A stretch of DNA of 64,000 nucleotides, from assembly GCA_949316235.1 (NCBI GenBank), contig OX438748.1, positions 1,491,001-1,555,000 on the forward strand, written 5' to 3'. How positions within the stretch are numbered: the stretch's first letter is position 1; the number at the start of each line of letters is the position of its first letter. The DNA is from Oegoconia quadripuncta. Taxonomy: Eukaryota; Arthropoda; Insecta; Lepidoptera; Autostichidae. Positions 49,301-56,650 of the stretch are shown here, in pieces. The position numbers were made by a program, and so were the translations under genes. A model generated the notes under the pieces. It had not been told where the DNA came from. It worked only from the letters and a program-made list of their open reading frames with translations, and ran no database searches.

Positions 49301-52151
49301 ACAGTGTGGTGTTTCACTTAGTTTAGAAAGGTAACATGTGCTTATTAAGTGTTAAATTAAAGTGTTTGACAACTGACGAACCTTTTCATTCCGCGACGTA
49401 CTTCTACCACAAAACTAATATAGTACTAACGTACTTCTGCCAAAATTTTTGGGATATTACCTATATTAATTATATTTTTCAAAAAAAAAGCACAGCTTGT
49501 CCTGTGGGTTTCTTGTGCCGCTTTTTTCCAACATATAATTTAGTTAGTAGCTTGGTTGGAACATCTAACAGAGAACTGCTTAAGCCCGATTATTGTTTCC
49601 AATAAATTTAAATTGATATTCAACAAATTATATCATGTATTATGTGGGGAAAAATGCTTAAAGTTTGAAGTGTGTCGACAGTTTTATTTATTTATTTATT
49701 TATTTTATTTAGTTACAGTTTATTGCACACGAGTACATATAAAAGTCAAATACATACTAGATACTGGATGTACAAATGGCACTAGCTTATCTCTAAAAAG
49801 AGATTTCTTCCAGCAAGACTACATAAGTGCACTGAGAAAAAAGTGTTAATAATCAACTTAAAATCAAAAGACTATAATAATAATACTTAAAATATAATAA
49901 AATAAATATAATTTTTTGTAAATTTTTGTAAAGTTGTTTTTAAGTTTTGAAAATTTTCATTTTATAACTAACGACTAAACTGTCAGAGTGATTTTTAAAA
50001 ATAATAGCTCCATCAGATTGATCTTTTGTACCTATGCCGATTTTCTCTAAAATCCATCTTATAATCCAAGATTGCAATCTATATACGCGATATAATTCCC
50101 CACTCAACTTCTGTTTAAAATATTTAGATCAGGAAATCATTAGATCAGTTTCATTAAATCGATCTTTATGCATCCCATTTATTCCTGGTCGATCTCGAAC
50201 TCCTCGATTCGAATCGATCCGTGATATCTTTTTGGCTAAACCCCAATTACTCGTCTTCTACGACATCCATGGACTATAGACCGAATGCACAAGTTGCAGG
50301 ACAGTATAACAATTATGATTTCTTGGAATCTTCTCTGGGGGAAGGGACTTCATAGAAAGTTTTGGATCGCTGGCAGCTGTTACAGATCTAGAGTTATCAA
50401 ATTTTATATTGTCAAACTACTGTACGAGTAGCTGCTACAAGAGCATACGAGTACGAGAGGTGTAACTTTACTGAAAGACGAGCTGTAGTATGGTGAATGG
50501 GCCGATGCTTTTTTTTTATGCACGACGGGTTCGTACTTGACCTCAATCAAAAATGCTCTGACCACTTAGATACCCTCTAACCCCTGGTTACCTTTTAAAA
50601 CTCGACAGTTAACTAAGTCTAAAGGGATACTCGTAGGAGGCTAGACTGGTCTTGTTAAGCTGTGATTATAGTATAACAATAGCTTTAATTCAGAAAGAAT
50701 AAACAATAACACGACACTGTTATTGTTCTCATAATAAATGTTCACCACACAATCTATAATCATTATTATCAACGAACAATAGCTCTAACCTAATTACATG
50801 ACACTATTGTACTCCTACATCCTATCCGCCAATAAATCGCAGTAAAAACGAATGGCACAGCGCCACGATTTGGCTCCGAGCCAATAACGTACTGAACATA
50901 GGAAAAAATCCGACGAATCACCGCCCGAGGCGTCGCAGAAACTAAGTTACTCGAACGGGATCACCGAATGGCCCAATAGTGACTTCAGCTAACGGCTTTA
51001 ACGCAATTTGTCTCTGATTGAAAGAGTTTCATGTAATGAATTTAAGGTTTTGTTGGATGTCAGGCTTTTCAGATGCCTTTATGTAGTTATATGGGTCAGG
51101 ATTTTCAGGTTTAAGCTGAAAGTATGCTTTCATGTCGTTAGGCAGGCCCTCTTTTTCTTACACGATGGTGTCTGTTCTTTTTCCCATATTCATCCCAAGG
51201 ATGGAGTCGAATAAGGCATAAGTTGACACTTCCCCAGCACATTGAACGCATTTATCAATCAATCGATCAAATATTTTATTTCGGATAATTCCATATTTGG
51301 TTAGTAAGTTTTAGTTAGTGTTAGTATAAATTTGGTCATACAACAATAATAATAAATATAAATAAAATTTAGAAAAATGTCAAATATCAAATGTCAACTT
51401 CTAACCTACTAAAAGCGCTGTCCAAAGGTAATCTTTTGAATATCTAAATTACTAGAACTGTGAAATGTGTTACCGATTGTAAGAAACATCGGTATTTCGA
51501 ACCCAATATAATATTGTAAATATATAATCCAATAATACTTAATATTATTTTTCTCACGATCCAAATACTCGTAAGTAGATATGTGGTGCATAAATAACAC
51601 GCATATGGAACTAATGTTAGTGTCGAAAATAATCCATCACTGCGATTTCGAACTTGGTGTTAAACTGCAAAAATCTAACACAAAAATATTTTCCTCTCAT
51701 ATTCCACTCAAGTACGGAATCCCTGGTACATTAAGATGGCGCTGACCCAATAAGCATGTTGAACTCGTTGTTGTCGAAGATTTAATCATTTAAATGTTTA
51801 TATAATTTGTATCACCGGAACCGCGGTAATATCTGTGCGGCACCGTACTTTAACGTACGTTGCATCTTCGAAATATCTAGATATAATATCTATGACACTG
51901 ATCTAAAGGATAACTCTTTAAAATTTTAGAGTTTCTCAAAAATTACCAGTGCCATTGTAATGTAATTTTATAATTAATTAAATGGCACTTACCCAGCATG
52001 TTGAAGCCGTTGATGCCGAAGAGTGCAGCATCGCCCTGGCCCCCCGGGAAAACGTAGAGCGTCGGGTGGCTAAACCTAATGTTGCCGACCACGTCGCTCG
52101 ACACGAGGAGCTGGTCCAAGCTCGCTGGCACTATGTACGGCTCTAGGTACG
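7148..52151 (-). CDS. futsch: futsch / MAP1-family giant microtubule-associated protein (spliced, 5' incomplete)
   Basis: Join of five minus-strand exons: 52151-51993, 39465-39284, 34922-34751, 33987-7396 and 7317-7148. Every junction has GT-AG borders and the split codons restore residues typical of MAP1 (NML-V-DGGF, KVGH-G-TLDMYVLNP, KEL-E-VTIIPTYDTD). Visible coding length is 27,275 bases, at least 9,090 residues. Order of parts: MAP1 metallo-beta-lactamase-like N-terminal region, basic Lys-rich segment, acidic linker, KSP-rich repeat array, linker, ten Thr/Val-rich repeats, Ser-rich linker, conserved C-terminal domain. In flies Futsch (about 5,500 residues) binds and stabilises microtubules in axons, dendrites and synaptic boutons; the same role is inferred here. 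The N-terminal exon(s) and start codon were not found in the window. Recognition rests on both conserved ends; I am very sure of the family. The gene is unusual in size and in the order within its repeats. Confidence 0.96.
7318..7395 (-). other. futsch: futsch intron, 78 bases
   Basis: Short intron between the giant exon and the terminal exon, with donor GTGAGT and acceptor TTTTTACAG. Retention would keep the frame open for about 20 codons and then meet a stop near 7334. Confidence 0.92.
7396..33987 (-). CDS. futsch: futsch giant exon (26.6 kb, 8,863 codons)
   Basis: The exon begins after the acceptor CTTTTTCAG and ends before the donor GTGAGT. It is 26,592 bases without a stop or frameshift. 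The first ~95 codons finish the MAP1 N-terminal region (LDMYVLNPSKDSKYVREFL, then IFEGLEKLKHLDFLQ). A basic Lys/Arg/Ser segment lies at about 33370-32690 and a Glu/Asp/Lys-rich linker at 32690-29765. The KSP-rich array covers 29765-13490, a linker 13490-11775, ten Thr/Val-rich units 11775-8630, and a Ser-rich linker 8620-7600. The first half of the C-terminal domain closes the exon (YVPHHGNSYYSAVEFFKRVR, YYVFSGTEPSKEIYNALL). The exon is strongly hydrophilic with no membrane segment. The first in-frame ATG, at 33976, lies inside the conserved region and is not the real start, because the reading continues into the upstream exon. Confidence 0.96.
8630..11775 (-). repeat. futsch: Second Futsch repeat array: ten Thr/Val-rich units
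   Basis: Ten diverged units of about 60-65 residues, separated by 20-60 variable acidic residues. Each unit reads roughly as: a start such as TVTKVIKEGENVVTQTITTV; then TTKEI or TKTKY; a Lys/Arg-rich turn with KKLKTT or KVKVTVETTT; then a D-P-DG-S or KGSDG turn followed by TTKDVKV; and an end like ISEF, ISDIE or VADY. The first unit lies near 11775-11580 and the last near 8830-8630. The alternating Thr/Val/Ile pattern predicts beta-strand structure, unlike the disordered KSP array. The first and last units resemble each other most (both with TKVIKEG and SKGSDG). I know no named domain for these units. Confidence 0.8.
16960..19440 (-). repeat. futsch: Higher-order repeat block B: 675-, 471- and 450-bp units
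   Basis: A second ordered block with a different module set. A marker in the module with IQVDEKPSILDGKASILDEK recurs at 17431, 18106, 18577 and 19027, at distances of 675, 471 and 450 bases. Hand counts give 225 residues as 68+82+75, 157 as 75+82 and 150 as 68+82. The 82-residue module has two extra 7-residue steps compared with the 68-residue one. The text differs from block A (IEGDEMPEDKSPSPAKLDDK, RVPEEKVPSP), so the two blocks amplified separately. Confidence 0.9.
20343..26360 (-). repeat. futsch: Higher-order repeat block A: 591-bp (197-residue) and 429-bp units
   Basis: The complement of the DKMSEHK codons recurs at 20343, 20934, 21525, 22116, 22545, 23136, 23565, 23994, 24585, 25176, 25767 and 26358. 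Successive distances are 591, 591, 591, 429, 591, 429, 429, 591, 591, 591 and 591 bases. A 591-base unit is three different modules in fixed order: 75 (HEKSPTTPEV type), 68 (HEKSPTTTVVDKMSEHKS type) and 54 residues (SPTSTEV then ESKLDEKAPS type). The 429-base units equal 75+68 and lack the 54-residue module. All lengths are multiples of three, so the frame is kept. Confidence 0.93.
32690..33370 (-). other. futsch: Basic Lys-rich segment of Futsch (candidate microtubule-binding region)
   Basis: About 225 residues dominated by Lys, Arg, Ser and Thr, just after the conserved N-terminal region. They include KKKDIKKKEKVTERRTKRS near 33350-33290 and SRRPRPLASPVKGLKTMKS near 32810-32750, ending before an abrupt change to Glu/Asp-rich sequence. 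In vertebrate MAP1B the microtubule-binding part is a basic run with KKE-type repeats in a comparable place. The match here is in composition and position only, so the function is inferred. Confidence 0.55.
33988..34750 (-). other. futsch: futsch intron, 763 bases
   Basis: AT-rich intron with donor GTAAGT and acceptor TTTCTTTTTCAG, phase 1. I see no gene or recognisable mobile element in it. Confidence 0.92.
34751..34922 (-). CDS. futsch: futsch exon: MAP1 N-terminal region, continued
   Basis: The acceptor is GTTAAATTCCAG and the donor is GTAAGT; the exon is 172 bases. It encodes 57 residues plus one base, starting ERRALISPDGDKDSDPLL and ending NLYHKVGH, with the last base joining GA of the giant exon to give Gly. 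The parts ISPD, the Leu-rich segment around DLRHLNLKPQHCYR, and the exit KVGHGTLDMYVLNP correspond to the MAP1 heavy-chain segment after the RHLDR motif. An open frame on the plus strand over the same bases is a shadow. Confidence 0.93.
35035..35640 (+). mobile_element. Decayed RTE-type LINE, 3' end of coding region
   Basis: Broken plus-strand reading gives RLKWHWAGHICCRTDCR near 35045-35100 and LWSALREAYIQQM near 35570-35604. These are the conserved WxWAGH and W-LxEAYxQQW motifs near the C-terminus of RTE-clade LINE proteins common in Lepidoptera. Stops and small gaps show that it is dead. It ends at a tight hairpin (35598-35635). Confidence 0.6.
35598..35635. repeat. Perfect 16-bp stem hairpin
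   Basis: CAGCAGATGTTCCAAG and its exact complement are separated by six bases (TAAGTT). The left arm overlaps the end of the RTE LINE motif EAYIQQ, so the right arm is an inverted copy of LINE sequence. Confidence 0.85.
37110..37170 (+). mobile_element. Second RTE-type LINE scrap
   Basis: Plus-strand reading RLEWQ, stop, AGHLSQNL is a degenerate copy of the WxWAGH motif region seen at 35045-35100. Only about 60 bases are recognisable. Confidence 0.4.
37358..37472. repeat. Long nested inverted repeat with polypyrimidine/polypurine arms
   Basis: Outer arms of 18 bp are exact complements (37358-37375, TTGTAGATCTTAACACAG, and 37455-37472). Inner arms are TGCAAGAG (37403-37410) and CTCTTGCA (37421-37428). 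Between them a T/C tract faces a G/A tract, so plus-strand RNA could pair along most of the length through U-A and U-G pairs. Confidence 0.8.
38450..38511. repeat. Two adjoining perfect palindromes (32 and 30 bp)
   Basis: 38450-38481 is a perfect palindrome centred on CCTATAGG. 38482-38511 is a second perfect palindrome centred on TTATATATAA. The second contains the left end of the inverted-repeat element that follows. Confidence 0.9.
38493..38988 (+). mobile_element. Inverted-repeat DNA element (MITE family 1), copy 1
   Basis: The ends are inverted repeats of about 37 bases: left 38493-38530 with ACAAAATTAACCCGACAAAC, right 38951-38988 as its complement plus CTATATATAG. The right half (CTCATTGATAAAATAAGG, AATCGAAATGAAGTAAGTCT) is shared with copies at 44349 and 63552. 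A GC-rich interior at 38640-38735 is not shared by the other copies. No transposase frame is present. TATA-rich ends suggest, but do not prove, a Tc1/mariner-type TA target. Confidence 0.8.
39010..39245 (+). mobile_element. SINE family C, 3' part
   Basis: Shares GTGCATTTATCCGACTGCTC, the segment AAGGCATGTGAAGTCCCCAA, and TGTTTACGGGCTGATGATGATG with the more complete, opposite-strand copy at 61515-61805. The tRNA-like head is missing here. Confidence 0.7.
39284..39465 (-). CDS. futsch: futsch exon: MAP1 N-terminal region, continued
   Basis: The acceptor is TTAACTTCCAG and the donor is GTAATC; the exon is 182 bases. Two bases complete the Val codon started in the exon at 52 kb, then 60 residues follow, from DGGFSRKACWWDFARH to YPQIGHFFCNLE. 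The stretch DFARHLDRLDAVLFTRLNN matches the MAP1 pattern RHLDRxDxxLxT. In true metallo-beta-lactamases a His-rich metal motif would follow here. It is absent, as in other MAP1 proteins, so the domain is not expected to be a hydrolase. The exon is GC-rich compared with the AT-rich intron around it. It ends in phase 0. Confidence 0.93.
39658..39787 (+). mobile_element. SINE family A, 5' half
   Basis: Head CGCCTCCATGGCTCAATGTA, B-box region GGTCGCGGGTTTAAGTAT (degenerate) and body with GGTTGGTGGTAGGGCA and GGCTACCACCATCTCATC. Truncated at about 39787. Confidence 0.75.
39943..40033 (-). mobile_element. SINE family A, 3' tail fragment
   Basis: The plus strand starts with the T-run and ATGCACGACGGGTTCGTACT, then CACACCTGATGTTAAGTGAA, the complement of the family A tail. 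Confidence 0.7.
40326..40655 (-). mobile_element. SINE family A, nearly full length
   Basis: On the minus strand it has the tRNA-like head (A-box-like TGGCTCAATG, B box GGTTCGATCCC), a body with TACCACCATCTTATCTAAAT and CCGGTTGTCAGAGATAAGAT, and a tail ending in a run of A. It matches the plus-strand copy at 57558-57885 along its whole length. RNA polymerase III-type promoter boxes are visible; present activity is unknown. Confidence 0.85.
40780..40940 (+). mobile_element. LINE C-terminal fragment
   Basis: Plus reading TVPVDIQNLPFKKFKDAI, then EKAHYKISNFL, matches the C-terminal motif of jockey-like LINE reverse transcriptase frames. It leads into a GATA-type simple repeat and CCCACTGCTGGGCAAAGGCC, another dispersed lepidopteran repeat. 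Confidence 0.6.
41168..41410 (+). mobile_element. LINE C-terminal fragment with 3' tail
   Basis: Reads KVPVDIQNLPLNKFKTII, then TKGYYKIW, followed by AGAGCAACCCTTGAGTTTCT and TCTCTGGGGAGTCAGCTTTG. The same tail appears inverted at 47110-47183. Confidence 0.6.
41575..41642. repeat. Copy of a short dispersed repeat followed by poly(T)
   Basis: CTTATTAGGTAAGTGAAATAG followed by 18 or more T. The complement, CTATTTCACTTACCTAATA, occurs after the poly(A) at 47000-47060 and at about 42680-42702. This looks like the shared end of one element family. Confidence 0.55.
42345..42556 (-). mobile_element. SINE family B
   Basis: On the minus strand: GACGACCTGTTTGGTGTAGAG head, B box GGTTCGAATCCC, then GGGGCATATGTTTGTGTGAT. 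Related copies lie at 47200-47417 and 54355-54460. Confidence 0.75.
42727..43168. mobile_element. Inverted-repeat element with about 84-bp arms
   Basis: Left arm about 42727-42813 (GTTTGTATGGAGAAAACAGT, CCAATTTCATAGGTAAGGAC) and inverted right arm about 43081-43168, with a handful of mismatches by eye. The loop is about 267 bases. A shorter related piece lies at 43478-43505. No coding potential. Confidence 0.75.
43750..44152 (+). pseudogene. Coding-like remnant, Ala/Glu-rich (possible retroelement gag)
   Basis: A plus-strand open frame without a good start begins after a stop near 43757. It reads IEAEAELERRTLQNKKRVAQ, then AEYEAEIAALYEEEECGAR, and a Thr/Pro-rich part to about 44150. The helical Ala/Glu/Arg composition followed by a Thr/Pro linker resembles the N-terminal part of BEL/Pao-type gag proteins, but this is composition only. 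It ends just before the 63-bp inverted repeat at 44237. Confidence 0.3.
44237..44805. mobile_element. Element with 63-bp inverted repeats, disrupted by another element
   Basis: Left repeat 44237-44299 (CAGGGGGTCTACTCTCTAAC to TTTTTCTTTTGC) and right repeat 44742-44805, its complement with only a few differences. MITE family 1 copy 2 sits between them at 44349-44676. The interior that does not belong to the MITE is only about 115 bases. Confidence 0.8.
44349..44676 (+). mobile_element. Inverted-repeat DNA element (MITE family 1), copy 2
   Basis: Left end ATATAAGGTCTAACAAAATT, right end GTTAGACCCTATATGTATAG. The interior is shared with copy 3 at 63552 (GTGATTGGTTGCGCCCTGT, TTCCATATGAACGTTGCC). 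About 328 bases, no frame. Confidence 0.85.
44871..46384 (-). mobile_element. 5'-truncated non-LTR retrotransposon (LINE) with reverse transcriptase frame
   Basis: An open minus-strand frame at 46404-45145 (TGA stop at 45147-45145) covers the reverse transcriptase from its start region to the C-terminus. Seen in order: HGFMRRRSVVTNLASF; YTDYSKCFDRLDH with the first catalytic Asp; GVPQGSHLGPLLF; the catalytic box FAMYADDTKIY near 45998-45966; DLNVGKCQVITY; the thumb part with YVRSILEFASQVWSPHY; and a C-terminal part ending LDLARPNA. The order and motifs are those of jockey-type LINEs. The endonuclease and any ORF1 are missing. A 3' region with an A-rich end lies near 44871. The frame is intact, so the insertion is fairly young, but the element cannot move by itself. 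The first ~15 codons of the frame are filler or flank. Confidence 0.85.
46341..46384. repeat. 21-bp tandem duplication at the 5' end of the LINE
   Basis: AACGACGCCTCATAAACCCGT occurs at 46341-46361 and again at 46364-46384, separated by GG. It is the LINE sequence coding GFMRRR, duplicated exactly at the truncation point. Confidence 0.85.
47100..47183 (-). mobile_element. LINE 3' tail fragment
   Basis: Complement of the tail at 41345-41400 (CAAAGCTGACTCCCCAGAGA, then GTTGCTCTTTTTAAG). Just before it, at 46999-47021, lies a run of 20 or more A and a copy of the repeat at 41575. Confidence 0.55.
47200..47417 (-). mobile_element. SINE family B, most complete copy
   Basis: On the minus strand: TGACGACCGATTGGTGTAGT, B box GGTTCGAATCCC, then AAATGTTTGTGTGATGAATA, and a 3' part with GTTTGGGACTAGATGATTGG, TGTAAGTGTTCGAAATATTT and an A/T-rich tail. 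Confidence 0.8.
47440..47580 (-). mobile_element. LINE C-terminal fragment
   Basis: Minus reading FYKISDCLNDTQAWTWAA corresponds to the YYKI-D-L-D---W motif seen in the other LINE tails in this window. Confidence 0.5.
47827..47970 (-). mobile_element. SINE family A, 3' half
   Basis: The plus strand shows CACAACGGGTTAGCACTTGA, then AATCACACCTGATGTTAAGT, then CTGACAACCGGAACACAAC, as in 40335-40470. A shorter scrap of the tail start is at 48306-48330. Confidence 0.75.
48497..48646. mobile_element. Compact inverted-repeat (MITE-like) element, about 150 bp
   Basis: Left arm 48497-48540 ends ATCGTCATCGATTACGTT; right arm 48600-48646 starts AACGTAATCGATGACGATAC. The inner 18 bases pair perfectly and the outer 25 pair with several mismatches. 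The loop has GATTGGTT and CATTGGTT. Confidence 0.7.
48655..48770 (-). mobile_element. SINE family A, middle fragment (degenerate)
   Basis: Resembles 40440-40545: CGGAATACAATGCCATCTAC, CATTGCTGCTTGACAGTAGA, GGTGGTAGCTGGCAAGGCAG. Confidence 0.6.
50508..50550 (-). mobile_element. SINE family A, tail scrap
   Basis: A T-run, then ATGCACGACGGGTTCGTACT and TGACCTCAATCA, the end of the family A tail; only about 40 bases. Confidence 0.6.
51993..52151 (-). CDS. futsch: futsch exon (first visible): MAP1 N-terminal region
   Basis: The exon starts after TTTTGTTGCAG and ends before GTAAGT, 159 bases long. It begins with two bases of a split codon, encodes 52 residues from YLEPYIVPAS to GINGFNML, and ends with one base of a Val codon. 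The segment with TLYVFPGGQGDAALF followed by GINGFNML is the hallmark MAP1 heavy-chain motif, in the part of the family that resembles a metallo-beta-lactamase fold. The 12.5-kb intron that follows is the largest visible. A further exon must lie upstream, because the exon starts inside a codon and MAP1 proteins have a few hundred residues before this point. Confidence 0.93.
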
Positions 52152-53880
52152 CTGCAACAAAATTAAGAGTTTTTAATTAATTTAGACATGGAAAATTGGA
52201 ACCACGGAATACAAATTAGAACCTGCTAAAGTATAGGCACCAAGCCGCTTCATATAGGTAACTTAGGATAATGAAAAAGAAATTCGAATGAGTGAAAGGT
52301 AAGAATAAATTTTATTGACCGAAATGGGCAGCGGAAGACAACAAATTAATTAAATTACATACTATATACACAATTTTAGTAATAAATGAAATGAGAATTA
52401 GACAGTCCGCTATCTGGTGGTAGATCTAGGTTCAGAGCAGGGCATTGCAGCACATTCTGACCACATATATAGCAGGATGAAGTACTATCATAGTGAGCAA
52501 ACGATAATACTCGTAGTAATAAATATTCCATTATCAGTATAAAATATATTAAAAGAGACACGAAGAGAAGATTCTTAAATATCAATTTACTTCTTTCCAA
52601 GCTTGTAGGCACACCGGAATTAGCATTTAAATTACAGTTAGAGTTACATTTCAATCTTATCCAGTGTTGGGGGTTTTATGAAATACGATAAAACTTAATT
52701 TCATGTCTAAAAGCTTGTCAAACTTCGTTGAATGCCCGGGGTATTCCTTCAATAATTGAGTTGGAAAGTTCCAAATCTTCCTTCTACCCCTTCCTAAATA
52801 TATTTTAAATGTTTTGATTCCATTAGGCCTTCTCATTCCTTGTTAAATCCTCCTTTCTCATCTAGATAGCTTAGGTCTAAGTAAATTCTGAGAGTTCTTA
52901 AGTTAGATTTCATATTCGGATCCGTCCAGTCAAAAATTTGCAAAACAACCAACTGGCATAGATTTCTGTTCTCTATTTCCGGAGTACATTGTCAGCTCTT
53001 AATTCATATAGTTACAGGACCATTCTTACGGAAAATGCTCGGTTTACAACTGACTGAGATATCACCAAACATAAAATAAGGTCAAATTGTGAGCCTCTTC
53101 TTTTATAAGGTTGGTAATTTAATATCTACGCAAATTTAAAAAGTAAGCACATTATTTCAGCAATTTCTTTTACTATTGTGATAGGATAATATATTAGTTC
53201 AGTTTAATGTATGAAACATTACGACAACTAGATTTTCAACTATTACACCCAATACAGATTGAGACAGATGTTGTTTTATTTATATAATCAAGGGAATTCC
53301 TACCTGGGTTTAATGTTCAAATAATCTAATGCTCGACTTAGTTATTAGTGAGATAACTAAGACAATTTAATCTATGAAGATTTGAGTCTCACAAAGGAAT
53401 ATTACCTGAGCTTCCACATTATAACTCTATTGTGTGTCCTTAGAATATTTAGCTAATCATGATTTGCCACGACATATGATACAACGACTATCGTAAACAT
53501 TGAGACTCCTAAAAGGTTGTTTCATAAAACTATTCCCTTTTAAAATAACGCAGCTGAAACTACATTGAGCATTATTCCTTAAACTTATTAACATAAAATC
53601 CAGCTTTTAGTGCATTAAATTGCTCTTACTGCAGCGCTTTAAGTGGTTTATGCCCCCATTCAAAGCAACATTGTTGTGCCTTATTAACTTAAGCAGTAGA
53701 GATTGTTTCAGATAGAGCTTATATTTACAAAGGCATTATGCACTCTGTTATTTAGTCGGTTAGCGCGGCCGCATAACGACTGTAACACACCCAGTAAAAG
53801 CGGGTCTCGTTGCGTTAATATTTTCGGCAGCATTGCGCGGCCAGCTTCCACTGGTAGTTTAGAGCGATGCCACATGTTGA
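52152..53880. other. Upstream intron sequence, nothing recognised
   Basis: AT-rich. No coding exon with MAP1 similarity and no recognisable mobile element was seen. It is presumably part of the intron before the exon at 52151. Confidence 0.4.
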
Positions 53881-53885
53881 CTTTC

Positions 53886-54000
53886 GGTGCCGCTGCATCG
53901 TTGTTATACATAGTTCATTGCCGCGTAAAGTCGGTCGCTAACGTCGGTGAAACCATTGCGGGCGGCAATGAACTACGTATAGCAACGACGAAACGGCACC
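53886..54000. repeat. GC-rich hairpin with 39-bp arms
   Basis: 53886-53924 (GGTGCCGCTGCATCGTTGTT, then CATAGTTCATTGCCGC) and 53962-54000 (GCGGCAATGAACTACGTATA to AACGGCACC) are complementary with about five mismatches, around a 37-base loop. It lies in a GC-rich island (53755-54010) with open frames on both strands that show no recognisable protein. Confidence 0.8.
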
Positions 54001-54354
54001 GCAACACAACTCTTACCTTACTACAAGGCGATGAAAAAATATTTTACGGTATAAACTATGATGTATAGTTACCTATTAATAGATCTTTACCTATGTTACA
54101 ATGCTATGTATTTAGTTTAGGTTTGATTGAGTTCAAAGTGTAAAGCCTAATGTATTGTAACATTTTATATTCTACATTTTATAAGCGATGGGTACATTTT
54201 ATTTATTTTTTATTGAAAAGGGTTCCATTTCTATTAAATTCCATTTAAAAAGGAAGAAGAGCTATCGAAATCCGTTCACAAATTTCATTTATATTCTATA
54301 GATAAGGTATGGATATAAAACAGCGCGATTTCTCAAACTATTATGGTAAAAATT

Positions 54355-54460
54355 CGTATTCGTCATACAAACATATGCACCTAGCGGGATTCGAAACCGC
54401 GACCTTTTGGTATAGCAGCAGAGTTTCTAACCACTGCACCAAACAAGTCGTCAAATGTCG
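54355..54460 (-). mobile_element. SINE family B, 5' part
   Basis: On the minus strand: TGACGACTTGTTTGGTGCAG, then GGTCGCGGTTTCGAATCCCG, then CTAGGTGCATATGTTTGTAT. The B box has one change from the copies at 42.5 and 47.4 kb. Confidence 0.7.
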
Positions 54461-56400
54461 CTCGCTTTTCGACTAAACTCCATAAACTTCAATTCTCTAG
54501 CCGTCAGCAGACTTTATAAAACGATTTTCGTGAAGTAAAAGTATTACTATTATATTTAATTATATATTTAATTAATTATATATTATTATTATATTTATGC
54601 ATACTTATCTATAATTATTTCTTTAGTTGGTTTGTACCTGTTTTTCTACCTACAAATGTCCCATAGCTGTGGGTTGTCTGGAAGTGATATTACCGCCTAA
54701 TTGTGTTCCATTGTTATCATCAAAAATTATTGGAAATTATTTTGCGCAATAACCAGTATTTGTATTTGTACCAAACTATTTCTCTACGAATTAGGCTTCT
54801 CTAAGAATAGTGTTAGATCTCTAGTGTTAAGAAGTTATTTATAATGTAACGTTGGTCATAGAGAAATTCAATCATATGAAGCCATTAACAATTCACAATA
54901 CCTTTATCGTTTTATATTCGTTATAAATCGTTAGGCGACACATGCGAGACCTACAGAGTGCATATCAGATTATAGACACGCTCGCTATTGTAATTAGGTT
55001 TGATATAACATTCTATTGCGATTAACATACATAATGAAATACCCAGCCATCTTAAAACCTGGGATGCCACATGTGTAGATACTTTGGCCCCGTCTTATGT
55101 GGGTGCGCCAAAGTTCACCTATATTTTCAACTGCGATAATTGGAAATCCGAAAATGTTCTGCCTAACATTTTTTATACTAAACAATCACAATTCCTAACT
55201 ACTCTTGTCTCTAATGTTCATAATTCCGAAGCAATCAACTTCATAATGTCAATAGCAATAAACATCTATTACACTTTTATTTGCTTTCCTATATTTTCTC
55301 AACATAAGCATCTTTTACACTATTATTCAAAGTCATATCTTTATGGTAATTATGTTTAGAGATAAAAGCGTTATGATAAAAACAGTAGGTTTTATACTAT
55401 ACTATCGGTCCTATAGTTATTGGTTTAGGTACGGTTAAAACTGCGGTATAAACTATACCCTCAAATTAAAACTATAAATATCATCTTCTACCCACATACA
55501 TTTTTTATTACACTTGGTAAATGTTTCTTTCTGAGTATGAGTGAAAATATTATGGTAATTATGTTTAGGGATAAAAGCGTTATGATAAAAAGCAGTAGGA
55601 GTTTAAATATATTTACATTAATGATATTATTAATTACAATTTTCGGAAACATGACTATTATGAACATCGCCGGTAGCACTACAAATATTATGAATGAAAA
55701 CTTAGGATGAAAAATTTTAGGAAGAGTGATCATTCGGATTACAAATCATTACGAAGAAAAATTTCGGGTAAAGAAAACGCGAATCCAGTCAATCATAAAA
55801 AAAAAAAAAAAAAAACTTTAGGTAAGCCAATATGGACCCATTTCTATTGTATTGTATTTATTTATTTATAATTTAATTTACTAACATTACATAATACTTC
55901 TTTCTGAACTAAAGTCCTATCTATAAAATGACCGTGCACCGCATATCTACAACAAAATGAAGACCTAACCCATTTCCTGCTATTGCATCGAATCATTGGC
56001 CTGGACATCCCGGAAAATTTTCTCTCACCTGGAATATTTCTGTCAATTCGTAGCCTTAAGCTCCAAGTTATAGAGTCTATAGTTGCGGCGGCATCAATTT
56101 AAACCTTTCGGTCTGATAGTCAGGGCAATACGGATAAATTTTTAATGGCTTTCGCATTTGCGTTTCTAGTGCTGTGCTAACGACAGAAGTGTCATAAGAG
56201 AACCGGACATAAATAACTGGTTAGTTCTGGTTCTGACGTTATGATAGATATATTTTTATATCCGATAAAATGGCTATTATAATACATAGCATACATAAAG
56301 GCACGATCTTATCTCAAATAAATGGAAATTCAAAAAATGCTTTGTTTTGTAGGTACACAGGGTACACTTAAAATAGTCACATTTTTTAAGCTATTCACCT
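54461..56400. other. AT-rich stretch with a short duplication
   Basis: No gene seen. ATGGTAATTATGTTTAGRGATAAAAGCGTTATGATAAAAA-type sequence occurs twice (55342-55381 and 55552-55592). A LINE tail remnant AAACGCGAATCCAGTCAATC plus poly(A) is at 55776-55815. Confidence 0.45.
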
Positions 56401-56404
56401 GAGA

Positions 56405-56650
56405 AGAACAATCAAAAAATTCGAGGGGTTGCTCTTTTTAAAAACAGGTTTTTATATTACAAAAAGGCGCAATTATATATCATTATTAATTGTGACATAG
56501 CCTGGCATGCGAACTAGCTGGTCATGTCCATCCAAATAGTCTGATATTTTATAATATCTTTACTTAATAAGTTTCTGTTTTATAGAATCTTTCAATTTGT
56601 TTGAAAGAAGATTTTATACGAGTACATCAACGGGAACCTTATTGAAAAAA
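56405..56650 (-). mobile_element. LINE C-terminal fragment with 3' tail
   Basis: The minus reading is broken by a stop and frame changes but shows KVPVDV, then SNKLKDSIKQKLISKD and YQTIWMDM, followed by AAAAAGAGCAACCCCTCGAA. It is the same family as 41168-41410. Confidence 0.55.

Larger units (their letters stand above)
39466..51992 (-). other. futsch: futsch intron, 12.5 kb, with many mobile elements
   Basis: Phase-1 intron with donor GTAAGT and acceptor TTAACTTCCAG. It carries the LINE reverse transcriptase frame (45145-46384), nested inverted-repeat elements near 44.2-44.8 kb, hairpin elements at 42.7 and 48.5 kb, at least seven SINE pieces and several LINE C-terminal fragments. I see nothing recognisable in 49220-49680 and 50560-51990 apart from AT-rich sequence. 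Confidence 0.85.

Noticed and set aside
53703..54068. 121-codon plus frame in the GC-rich island
   Set aside because: The frame is explained by the long inverted repeat; the product has no recognisable domain.
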